From assembly GCF_051020955.1 (NCBI RefSeq), contig NW_027476196.1, positions 310,001 through 374,000 on the forward strand: a stretch of 64,000 nucleotides of DNA, in the 5' to 3' direction. This document shows positions 53,549-63,550 of this stretch, in pieces. The notes below the pieces were generated by a model, which saw only the letters and a program-made list of their open reading frames with translations, searched no databases and was not told the DNA's origin. Positions within the stretch are counted from its first letter, which is position 1, and every line of letters begins with the position of its first letter. The position numbers were made by a program, and so were the translations under genes. The stretch comes from Megalopta genalis (taxonomy: Eukaryota > Arthropoda > Insecta > Hymenoptera > Halictidae).

Positions 53549-55703
53549 ATGTCTCACTTTGTGCCGGTCATGACACTGACGGACATGGCGTCCCAGACGC
53601 AGGTGCAGGAAGACTTTGAGGTTGCTTTTCACTCGGAAAGTGAGATGCGACCGACTTCTGAAGCGGCACATACGCAGAAAAGAAAGAGGCTTGACACCAT
53701 GTCAACTCAGCGAGGACGTCACAGCTGTAGTTGAAACTAATCTGTTGGCTGACGTCACTATCCAATTGAGGAAACTTATAGCCTACACCAAGTCGGTACA
53801 GGCGTTTTGTAGGTCACAGGACAGCGTAAACCCCAACTTATCATTACTGGTGAGCTCGTTGCCCAAGGAAACGAACTCTTTAAAAGGATCACGAAGGAGG
53901 TCCTTACCAAAGGAAGTCTCGAGACACGCGAGGAGGTCGGTAATGCGACCCGCGCCTCTTTAATCGACGATGGCTCCACTCGTCCTCCTCTCCCCAAAGC
54001 ATGTAGGACTGTGGGTACGCAAACCGCAGACCCGGAAGCGGTGAATCGTGGTGAGGTCGCAAGGTGGGCGCGAAAGGAACTCAACTTTGATGAGCTCCAC
54101 AAGCTCATTCGATTCCTTTGCTCACTCAAAAGTTGATGATAACGCAAGACCGATGAAGGACACGATTGACATCGCCTGCTTCACACCGGCGGATCTACGC
54201 ACCACAGATGGAACTACGTGCAGAATCCTTCAGAAGATGGCATGTCTCGACGATATCCTTGTCCAGGAGGCCCGCAAGGGAGAGGTCGCCCACCTCCAGA
54301 CCTCCTCTATTCCAAGCAAAAGCGGCGGTATGACAAGGAAATCCAAGACCCACTTCTTTCTTATCCATAAGGATAATGAGAAGGACACTATCGACTTACA
54401 CGTGGTATACGAGTGCCTCAGGAAAATGGCGCACCTAAGTACGGATACTTCGGCTGGAAAAGTAATCACGTTGATTTGCCCCGACGAAGTAAGTATAAAT
54501 ATTAGCAGGAAACTTGTTGAATTGACCTTCTTACAGAGCAACTTGATGATCCATCTCCGCTCAAGTAAGGGAGGGGGACCAGACATAAAAATGATCAAAA
54601 GCTGTGACGGCTCTGGTAAGCCCGCGACGGAAACCATTAACATATCCAGTAACGGACAAACATACGCTGACATGCTGCGTTCTGTTAAAAAGAACGTCGA
54701 CGTTAACCGAGAGGGGATTGACATCGCTTACGTCAAAGCGAACCTGAAAGGAGACCTAGTTATCTCTGTCAAGGGTGACCGAGGGAAGGTAACAGGACTC
54801 TCCGCACTAATTAATAAAAAGATTGCCGGAGTTAAAGCGAAAATATCAACCCGCAATACAAAAACTCTCCACCTTAAGGGTTTAGACGGGGATGTTACGA
54901 CCGAGGACATATCGAGTACACTATACAAGATGCTGGGCTCGACCTTGGATCCTCAGGAAGTTCAGGTGAAAGCCCTTCGTCCTGGGTACGCGGGTAGCCA
55001 AAATGCTACCGTCATCACTTCCACTGAAAACGCGGAAAGGCTCCTAAAGGTGAAACGCTTCAGGGTTGGATGGGGCCTCTGTCGTGTGGTTGAACGGATA
55101 GAGGTCACACAATGTTACAGGTGCCGCGAATACGGTCATCGCAGCTCAACATGTAAAAATGCGGACAGGTCTAAGAGCTGCCGCAGGTGCGGTGACCTTG
55201 GACACATGGAGAAATCCTACACTAATGCGGAAAAATGCCTTAATTGCAGTATGCAGGGCCACAGGGACTGGAGTCTCAAGTGCCCTGCATACTGCAAGGC
55301 TCTCAACGAAGCCCGCGAGAAACGCAACAATGACAAAGGGGTTAAAGCCAAACCACCAACTGACGGCTCCATGAACGACGCAAAAATACCGAAGACGAAT
55401 AAATTGACGAACTCGGGCAGGACACCGAAACAACCTAAGGGAGGTAAATTTAGTACCGACTCAAGCTCACCTATAGTGAGCCTTGATTGTAAAGACGCAT
55501 CGACAGCCCTGAGAGAGGCCGATGCTGATAAACAGACGACTAACCCCACTCCAAGGGCAAACAAGGATAAGGACGCAAGGGTGACGCTGGTCCCCAGAAG
55601 TGCCTCCGATATATTTAGCGAGGATTCCTCCAGGGTACTCTTACCCTCCGGAGGCGAGACGCTAATACAAGCACCCGAAAAGGGCTACGACGATAAGGGC
55701 TAA
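53549..55703 (+). pseudogene. ORF1, gag-like nucleic-acid-binding protein, frameshifted
   Basis: ORF1 of R1-clade elements binds the element RNA and forms the ribonucleoprotein particle. Coding-like sequence starts at the ATG at 53549 (MSHFVPVM) but changes frame about three times. The first segment ends at a stop at 53732-53734. A second frame carries on from about 53700 to 53850. The third segment, rich in charged residues and containing VGTQT, runs to a stop near 54136. The last frame is open from 54045, with its first in-frame ATG at 54090, to TAA at 55701-55703. This long final segment contains YADMLRSVKK (about 54660) and three zinc knuckles. The tail is rich in Lys, Ser and Thr. Joined coding length would be about 715 codons, long for R1 but within the range of related clade members. 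The exact joins are inferred. Confidence 0.82.
55113..55283 (+). other. Three zinc knuckles of ORF1, the second damaged
   Basis: Knuckle 1 (55113-55154) is CX2CX4HX4C and intact. Knuckle 2 starts at 55179 with CRRCGDLGH, but its last ligand is Tyr (tac at 55218-55220) where Cys is expected. A single G to A change would explain this. Knuckle 3 ends at 55281-55283 and fits CX2CX4HX6C. Three knuckles with the last one longer is the usual R1-clade arrangement. They bind nucleic acid. Confidence 0.88.
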
Positions 55704-55788
55704 CTCCTTTGTCCATTACTCTTGGACCCTTCATTATTGTTAACAAGTTCACTGTAAACATAAGAAGAAGGCGTCTAAGGACACTCGC

Positions 55789-56398
55789 CTAAACTTATTA
55801 CAAATCAACCTGCACAATTGTAGATTAGCGCATGACCTGCTCCAACAAAATGCAATCGACCTTGACATCGACGTGGTTTTGATTTCTGAACCATGGCGGA
55901 TACTAGACCATTGGTTCGGGGCCAGGGATGGCAGAGCGGCCATATGGGTCACTGCTAGGGCGACTGAGAGGTTTTCGTCTATCCAACGTCTGGCCAGCAT
56001 AGACGGATGCGTGGTGATACAGCTCAACGATATAACAGTTGTTAGCTGCTACTACACGCCGAACATGCTATTGGACAATTTTATGACGCACTTGCATCAC
56101 CTTGAACATCTGATAGGCACCCTGGATCGCGAACACCTGATCGTGGCAGGTGACTTCAATTCAAAATCACCAGCCTGGGGGTGGCCTGCACGGGGCACTG
56201 CCACCCTCCAAATGGCAAACCGTGTCCGGATTTGCCCGGTGGTCAGTGAAGGGAAGTTCACGTTTGAGAGGAATGGTCACCACTCTCTGATCGACATCAT
56301 GTTCTGCGGCTACGCCATGCTTCGGAAGCTGGTGTCAAGCGTCATATTAAACACGGAAACAGCCTCGGATCACCGTTATGTTAGACACGTATTCTCCG
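55789..56398 (+). other. APE-type endonuclease domain of ORF2
   Basis: This part is open in one frame and keeps the expected motifs in order: LLQINLHN at the start, SEPW with the catalytic Glu (55885-55896), SCYYTPN (around 56044-56064), GDFNSKSPAWG (from 56149), SLIDIMF (about 56285-56305) and SDHR with the catalytic His (SDH at 56365-56373). In the family this domain cuts the bottom strand of the target and sets site choice. It looks chemically intact, unlike the downstream reverse transcriptase. Confidence 0.88.
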
Positions 56399-57118
56399 GT
56401 GAAAACATCTTCCACAAAAAAGCGCCTAGGCCTGGAGTGGTTGATGTGGATAAATTCCTGGCGCTATACAGCAGGGCTACGGCATTGGTCTCTCCTTTCC
56501 TTATGGAGACGGCTATAGACATCGACGAATATATCCAGTTGGTAAGCGAACTTGCGGCTAAATCTACGCGCCCTCGATACCCTTCGGAGTTCAGACGCCC
56601 GAAATGGTGGTGGACAGCAGAGGTCGGGGCGGCTAGACTGGCAGTCGTCAAAAGTAGGAGGAGGCTACAGAGAGCCAGGAGGAAGGGGCACGCAAATGGG
56701 ATCGAACTTGCCAGAACCACTTACATGACCCTTAAAGGAGACCTAAAAAGGACGATTCAGGCCTCCAAGGACGCCGCATGGAAGGACTTCATCAAAGGAA
56801 TCGATGCTGATGCCTGGGGTAGACCATATACATGGGTGGTTAACAAAATTAAAGGGATATCGTCACCTAATTACCCTGAACCGCGAGGAACATCGGGCGA
56901 TAGTAGGTAAGTTGTTTACCACCATCCCTCCGGCACCAAACCACGAGACCATCGTTGACGCATCCCGATTACTCACATTGAGCGGGACCCTGGACGGTAG
57001 CCAGGATCCCCCGTTTACTGAAGACGAAGCCCGGGAAGCCTTAAAGAGGCTGAAGAAGCGTGCTTTGGGCCCGGACAATTTACCGCTGTCGGTCATGGGG
57101 GCACTTGGGGGGGGGGGG

Positions 57119-58000
57119 TGCATTAGGCCATATTACACACCTATTTTCAAGATGCCTTGCTATAGGGTATTTCCCCAGAGCTTGGAAAGTTGGGAGACTG
57201 GTCTTGATCCCGAAAAAACCGGGGTCAGACAATCGACCTGCCTGGCGCCCCTTATGCATACTCTCAAACTTCGCGAAAGTGTTCGAGTATTGCATCAAGG
57301 AGAGGCTGGTATCCAGGATAACTTTCTCTGTCAACCAGTATGGTTTTGCTAAGGGGAAAAGTACGATTTATGCTGTCAGCAGAGTCATGGACCTTTGGAA
57401 CGCTGCTAAGAAGAAGTCAATGCACTGCTTTCTAGTGACCTTAAACGTTAAGGACGCATTTAATGCGGTTAAGTGGGGAAACATTCTTACTGCTCTGCAG
57501 CGGAGGAACATTCCCCCTCGACTCCTTGGCATACTCCGCAGCTATTTGCACAAGCGATGCATTATGACTTGGAGGGACGGTGAGGCGGAACGGATATCCG
57601 TCCTTGCGGGAGTTCCCCAGGGCTCGGTTCTGGGCCCCCTATTGTGGAATATCCAATACGATGACCTGCTGGATATTCGACTACCACGTGACTGCAGCCT
57701 ATTAGGCTTCGCCCACGACGCTGCACTCGTCATATCTGCCAGGGATATTGAGGCAGCCAGAAACAAGGCTACCGCCGCCTTGAAATCAGTCAAGACTTGG
57801 TTTGACCAAAATCATTTAGAACTTGCGGAGGAAAAATGTGAGGTCCTTCACCTCACAAGCAGGAAGACCAAGCGGTCCATCGACCTGAGGATTGGTAATA
57901 ATACTCTTAAGGCATGTACAGCTACACGCTACCTTGGTGTGGTCATTGAGGCCAATCAAGTGTTTCGGAAGCACATACTTAATGCCTGTGAAAAGGCCAC
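57119..58000 (+). other. Reverse transcriptase domain of ORF2 with lost catalytic residues
   Basis: After the G-run frameshift the frame shows PRAWKVGRLVLIPKKPG, NQYGFAKGKST, motif A as LNVKDAFN, motif B as GVPQGSVLGPLLWN (PQG at 57615-57623), motif C as FAHDAALVI and YLGVVIEA. The family has Asp in motif A (LDVKNAFN type) and FADD in motif C. Here motif A has Asn (aac at 57444-57446) and motif C has His (cac at 57714-57716). Each is a single G to A or G to C change away from Asp. Two metal-binding aspartates are therefore gone and polymerase activity is not expected. Confidence 0.88.
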
Positions 58001-58558
58001 TAAGTATGCAGGAATATTGTGCAGGATACTGCCCAACATCGGGGGTGGCGGTTATTGGGCACGTTCCTTATATTACCGCGTAGTGGAGTCAGTATGCATG
58101 TATGCGGCTCCAATATGGGCTCCTGCGGTCAATATGTCCAACAACAGAAAGCACCTCAACGCTGCGCAAAAGACGATCCTGGCGAGGGTGGTTAGAGCAT
58201 ATCGTACCACCGCCCTCGACGCCTTGTGCGTCCTTGCGGTTTTCCCCCTTTCGACTTGGTGGCAAACGAAAGGAGGCGCATCTACGTGAAAACAACGGAT
58301 CTGGACAGGAGGGCACCCGACTACAAGCGCCGGATGCACCTGATCAGGAAGGAAGAGCGTGACCGGACGTTGTCCGAATGGCAGAAGAGATGGGATTTGG
58401 CACCCCATGGACGGAGGACTCACTCTCTAATCCCGAAGATTGCGGACTGGATCGGGTGGGGCCCTCTCCTGCTCGACTTTCGACTGGCGCAGGTGCTGAC
58501 TGGACATGGTTGCTTCTCAAGCTTCCTTAAGCGTATTGGGAAGATAGACCAGTCCAGA

Positions 58559-58612
58559 TGCCTGCTCTGCGGGGTGGACGATGACACCATTGAGCACGCT
58601 ATTATGATGTGC
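58559..58612 (+). other. C-terminal CCHC motif of ORF2
   Basis: CX2CX8HX4C in the last ORF2 frame (CLLCG, then EHAIMMC), downstream of RTLSEWQKRW and LTGHGCF. This cysteine-histidine motif after the reverse transcriptase is characteristic of the R1 clade and is thought to bind nucleic acid. All four ligands are present. Confidence 0.85.
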
Positions 58613-58822
58613 CGGGCCTTTGACGACGAACGAGCCACATTGGTGAAAGAAATTGGAGTGCTTTCATTTGACATGGTATTACTTATACTGAAAGACTCGA
58701 GCAAAAGGACATCTTTTAAAAAGTTTGTTGACGACTACCTCAAGAGGAAGGAGGCTGCCCTCAACGACCTCCAGAGGAAGGAGAGACCGAATTTCACAGC
58801 CAGGACCAGGACTCAAATGTAA

Positions 58823-59023
58823 GGTGGTTCTAAGAAACGTAATTCCACCCGCTCCCCTCCCGAAGCAATGATCTAGGGCGGATACCATTGAGGGGGGATC
58901 CTACATCATGGCTGAAGGGAGGTTTAGGTTTTAGTGGGTATGCCGATAGCACTACCCTCGGACAGCCCCACACTACCATCGCTATGGTGTGCGAAAAGCA
59001 TTTCCCCCTCCACGGGAAAAAAA
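58823..59023 (+). other. 3' UTR and terminal A-run of the retrotransposon
   Basis: About 194 bases follow the ORF2 stop, with several short G and C runs, and end cacggg followed by an A-run (59017-59023, plus one A shared with the target duplication). In the family, the 3' end of the RNA is what the reverse transcriptase recognises. No AATAAA signal was seen in it. Confidence 0.8.
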
Positions 59024-59037
59024 ATGTATATCACAAG
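59024..59037. repeat. Target-site duplication, right copy
   Basis: The same atgtatatcacaag follows the terminal A-run, and the satellite then continues with tatttt, the next part of the type 3 monomer. Removing the element and one copy restores an uninterrupted array. The last A of the A-run could equally belong to this copy. Confidence 0.9.
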
Positions 59038-62000
59038 TATTTTAATCTAAACCATTTGTTTCGCATTGATTTCAAGCTAAGCCTTATACTTCGCATTGAT
59101 TTGAAGCTAAATCATGTGTTTCGCTCGGATTTGAAGCTAAGCCTTCTACTTCGCATGATTTGAAGCTAAATCATGTTTATCACAAGTATCTGAATCTAAA
59201 ACATTTCTTGCGCTCGGATTTGAAGCTAAGCCTTCTACTTCGCACGATTTAAAGCTAAATCATGTTTATCAAAAGTATCTGAATCTATACCATTTGTTTC
59301 GCTTGGATTTGAAGCTAAACCATTTGTTACGCATGCATATTAAGCTAAACCATGTGTTTCGCATGAATTTGTAGCTAAATCGTGTGTTTCGCATGGATTT
59401 GAAGCTAACTCGATTTTATCCCCTGTGGTTGAAGCTATATCACTTATGTCGCAATTATCTGAAGGTAAATCACTTGTTTCTAATGTATTTGAAGATAATC
59501 CTAATACTTCGCATGGATTTGAAGTTAACTCGTATGTTTCGCATGCAGTTGAAGCTAAATCACGTATATCACAAGTATTTGATGTTAAGCCTTCTACTTC
59601 GCATGATTTGAAGCTAAATTAGAATTGAAGTTAATTCGTTTGTTTCGCATGCAGTTGAAACAATATCATGTATATCACAAGTATTTGAAGCTAAACCATT
59701 TGATTCGCATGTATTTGAAGCTAAGCATTCCACTTCTCATTGATTTGAAGCTAAATCACGTGTTTCGCTTGGATTTGAAGCTAACTCGTTTGTTTCGCAT
59801 GCAGTTGGAGCTAAATCATGTATTTCACAAGTATTTGAAGCTAAACTTTTTGTTACTCATGTATTTGAAGCTAAGCCTTCCACCTCGCATTGATTTGAAG
59901 CTAAATCATGTGTTTCGAATGGATTTGAAGCTAACTCGTTTGTTTCGCATGCAGTTGAAGCTAAATCATGTTTATCACAAGGGTCTGTATCTAAACCATC
60001 TGTTTCGCATGAATATTAAGCTAAGCCATGTGTTTCGCATGAATTTGAAGCTAAATCTTGCGTTTCGCATGGATTTGATGCTAATCCTTCTACTTCGCAT
60101 TGATTTTAATCTAAATCATGTGTTTCTTATGCATTTGAAGCTAATCGTTTGTATCGCATGGAGTTGAAGCTAAATCATGTATATCACAAGTATTTGAAGC
60201 TAAACCATTTGATTCGCATGGATTTGATGCTATGCCATTTACTTCGCTTTTATTTGAAACTGAATCATGTGTTTCTCTTGAATTTGAAGCTAACACTTTC
60301 GTTTCACATGCAGTTGAAGCTATATCACTTATATCGCAAGTATTTGAAGGTAAATCATTTGTTTTGCATGGATTTGAAGCTAAGCCTTTAACTTCGCATT
60401 GATTTGAAGCTAAATCATGTGTTCCGCATGAATTTGAAGATATCTCGTTCGTTTGGTCTGCATTTGAAGCTATTTCATTTATATCGCAAGTATTTGAATC
60501 TAAATCATGTGTTTCGCTTGTATTTGAAGCTAAGCCTTCTACTTCGCATGATTTGAAGCTAAATCATGTGTTACGCTTGGATTTGAAGCTCACTCGTTTG
60601 CTTCCCCTGCATTTGAAGCAATATCACTTATATCGCAAGTATATGAAGCTAAATAATTTGTCTCGCATGAATTTGATGCTAATCCTTCTACTTCGCATTG
60701 ATTTGAAGCTAAATCACGTGTTTCGCATAGATTAGAGCTAACTCGTTTGTTTCGCATTCATTTGAAACTATATCACTTCTATCGCAAGTATTTGAAGCTA
60801 AATCATGTGTTTCGCATGTATTTGAAGATAAGCCTTCTACTTCGCATTGATTTCAAGCTAAATCATGTGTTTCGCATGCATTTGAAGCTAACTCGATTGT
60901 TTCGCATGCAGTTGAATGTAAATCATGTACATCACAAGTATTTGATGCTAAACCATTTGTTACGGATGAATTTGAAGCTAAACCATCTACATCGCATTGA
61001 TTTGTGGCTAAATCAAGTGTTTCGCTAGGATTTGAAACTAGCTCGTTTGTTTCGCATGCAGTTGAAGCTAAATCATGTATATCACAAGTATTTGAAGCTA
61101 AACCATTTGATTCCCATGGATTTGATGCTAAGCCTACTACTTCGCATTGATTTGAAGCTAAATCATGTGTTTCGCATGCATTTGAATCTAAATCGTGTAT
61201 ATCACAAGTATTTGAAGCTAAACCATTTGATTCACATCGATTTGAAGCTAAGCATGCTACTTCGCATTTATTTGAAGCTAAATCATGTGTTTCGCATGGA
61301 TTTGAAGCTAACTCGTATGTTTCGCATGCATTTGAAGCTAAATCATGTATATCACAAGTATTTGAAGCTGAACCATTTGATTCGGAGCTAAGCCTTCTAC
61401 TTTGCCTTGATTTGGACCTAAATCATGTGATCCGCATGGATTTAAAGCTAACTCGTTTGTTTCGCCTGCATTTGAATCCAAATCATGTATATCGCCAATA
61501 TTTGGAGCTGAACCATTTGTTTCGCATGGATTTGCAGCTAAATCATGTGTTTCCCTTAGATTTGCAGCTAACTCGTTGTTTGGTATGCCGTTGAAGCTAA
61601 ATCATGTATATCACAAGTATTGGAAGCTAAACAATTTGTTTCGTATGGATTTGAAGCTAACTCGTTGGTTTTGCATGAAGTTGAATCTAAATCACGTATA
61701 TCACAAGTATTTGAAGCTAAACCATTTGTTTCGCATGGATTCGAAGATCAGCCTTCTACTTCGCATTGATTTGAAGCTAAATCATGTCTATCGCTAGGAT
61801 TTGAAGCTAACTCGTTTGTTTCGCATACTGTTGAAGGTAAATCATGTATAACACAAGTATTTGAGCCTGAGCCATTTGTTTCGCATGGATTCGAAGATCA
61901 GCCTCCTAATTCGCGTTTATTTGAAGCTAAATCTTGTGTTTCGCATGGATTTGAAGCTAACTCGTTTGTTTCGCTTGCTGTTAAAGCTAAATCAAGTATG

Positions 62001-63400
62001 TCACAAGTATTTGGAGCTAACCAATTTGTTTCGCTTGGATTCGATGATCAGCCTTCTACTTCACATTCATTTGAAGCTAAATCATGTGTTTCGCATGGTT
62101 TTGATGCTGACTCGTTTGTTTCGCCTGCATTTGAAGCTATATCATGTATATCACAAGTGTTTGAAGCTAAACCATTCGTATCGCTGGATTTGAAGCTAAG
62201 CCTTCTACTTCGCATTGATTTGAATCTAAATCATGTGTTTCGCTTGGATTTGAAGCTAACTCGTTCGTTATGCATACAGTTGAAGCAAAATCACGCATAT
62301 CACAAGTATTTGAAGCTGAACGACTTGATTCGCATGGATTCGAAGATTAGTCTTCTACTTCGCATTGATTTGAAGCTAAATCATGAGTTTCGCCTGGATT
62401 TGAAGCTAAATAATGTGTTTTGAATGGATTTGAAGTTAACTCGTTTGCTTCCCAAGCAGTTGAAGCTAGATCATGTATATCATAAGTATTTGAAGCTAAT
62501 CAACTTGATATGCATGGATTTCAAACTAAGCCTTCTACTACGCATTGATTTGAAACTGAATCATGTGTTTCGCTTGTATTTGAAGCTAACTCGTTTGTTT
62601 CGCATGCAGTTGAAGCTAAATCATCTATATCACAAGTAGTAGAAGCTAAACCATTTGTTTCGCATGGATTCGACGATCAGCCAACGGCTTCGCATTGATT
62701 TTAAGCTAAATCATTTGTTCGCTTGCATTTGAAGCTAACTCGTTTTTTTCGCATGCAGTTGAAGCTAAATCATGTATATCATATTTGTTGCTGAACCTTT
62801 TGTTTGGCATGAATATAAAGCTAAACCAAGTGTTTCGAATGAATTTGAAGCTAAATCATGTGTTTTGCATGGATCTGAAGCTAACTCGTTTGTTTCGCAT
62901 GCAGTTGAATCTAAATCATGTTTATCAAAAGTTTTGATGCTAAACCATTTATTTCGCATGAATATTAAGCTAAACCATGTGTTTCGCATGGATTTGAAAC
63001 TAAGCCTTCTACTTCCAATTGATTTGAAGCTAACCATATGTTTCTCATGTATTTGAAGCTAAGTCTTCTACTTCGCATTGATTTGAATCTAAATCATGTG
63101 TTTCGCATGGATTTGAAGCTTACTCGTTCGTTTCGCCTGCATTTGAAGCAAAATCATGTATATCACAAGTATTTGGTGCTAAAACAATTGATTCGCATGG
63201 ATTTGAAACTAAGCCTTCTACTTCGCATTGATTTGAAACTGAATCATGTGTTTCGCTTGTATTTGAAGCTAACTCGTTTGTTTCGCATGCAGTTGCAGCT
63301 AAATCATATATATCACAAGTAGTAGAAGCTAAACCATTTGTTTCGCATGGATTCGACGATCAGCCATCGGCTTCGCATTGATTTTAAGCTATATCATGTG

Positions 63401-63550
63401 TTTCGCATCGATTTGAAGCTAACTCGTTTGTTTCGCCTGCATTTGAAGCTAAATCATGTACATCACAAGTATTTGAAGCTAAACCATTTGTTTCGCATGG
63501 ATTCGAAGGTAAGCCTTCTACTTCGCATTGAATTGAAGATAAATCATGTG
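63401..63550. repeat. Representative 150-bp pentamer of the satellite
   Basis: Five consecutive 30-bp monomers close to consensus: type 1 at 63401-63430, type 2 at 63431-63460, type 3 at 63461-63490, type 4 at 63491-63520, type 5 at 63521-63550. Each carries the core ttgaagctaa, or a near variant, at about bases 13-22, and most start with ttcgcat. The next pentamer follows without a gap. This copy is a convenient reference for the unit order seen throughout the array. Confidence 0.9.

Larger units (their letters stand above)
55744..58822 (+). pseudogene. ORF2, endonuclease plus reverse transcriptase polyprotein, frameshifted and catalytically dead
   Basis: ORF2 would nick the target and copy the element RNA onto the nick. 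The frame opens after TAA at 55741-55743, 40 bases past the ORF1 stop, and recognisable protein starts at about 55789 (LNLLQINL). No ATG precedes this in frame, so the start is lost or non-AUG. The endonuclease frame continues to TAA at 56908-56910. Similarity moves to the next frame between about 56845 and 56880, then shifts again at a twelve-G run at 57107-57118, and again near 58237-58241 in the join between LCVLA and FPPFDLVANE. The last frame ends with TAA at 58820-58822. Joined length is about 1,025 codons, normal for the R1 clade. No RNase H domain was seen. Confidence 0.88.
53540..59023 (+). mobile_element. R1-clade non-LTR retrotransposon, degenerate
   Basis: A 5484-bp, more GC-rich insert with the order gag-like ORF1, ORF2 (APE endonuclease, reverse transcriptase, C-terminal CCHC), short 3' UTR and A-run. 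It has no long terminal repeats. Several features place it in the R1 clade: ORF1 knuckles preceded by a VGWGLCRV-type segment, ORF2 opening LLQINL, the GDFNSKSPAWG endonuclease motif, no RNase H domain after the reverse transcriptase, and a C-terminal segment with WQKRW, LTGHGCF and a CCHC motif. R1 itself inserts into 28S rDNA, but this copy sits in satellite DNA. The first ATG lies only nine bases inside the left junction, so the 5' UTR is absent or very short, probably through 5' truncation. Frameshifts and lost catalytic residues show it cannot move by its own proteins. Confidence 0.93.

Noticed and set aside
54230..54724. Minus-strand open frames across the retrotransposon (also 53776-54147, 55217-55564, 56376-56720, 58073-58423)
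   Set aside because: They lie antisense to recognisable ORF1 and ORF2 protein and show no family motifs.
58000..58822. RNase H domain or long terminal repeats, which would place the element in the I or LOA group or among LTR elements
   Set aside because: The region after the reverse transcriptase has the R1-type CCHC tail and no RNase H motifs. The ends are a target duplication and an A-run, with no terminal repeats.
63401..63430. CENP-B box in the monomer (starts tttcg)
   Set aside because: Only the first few bases agree. The CGGG half of the box and the central A are missing, so the match is not better than chance.
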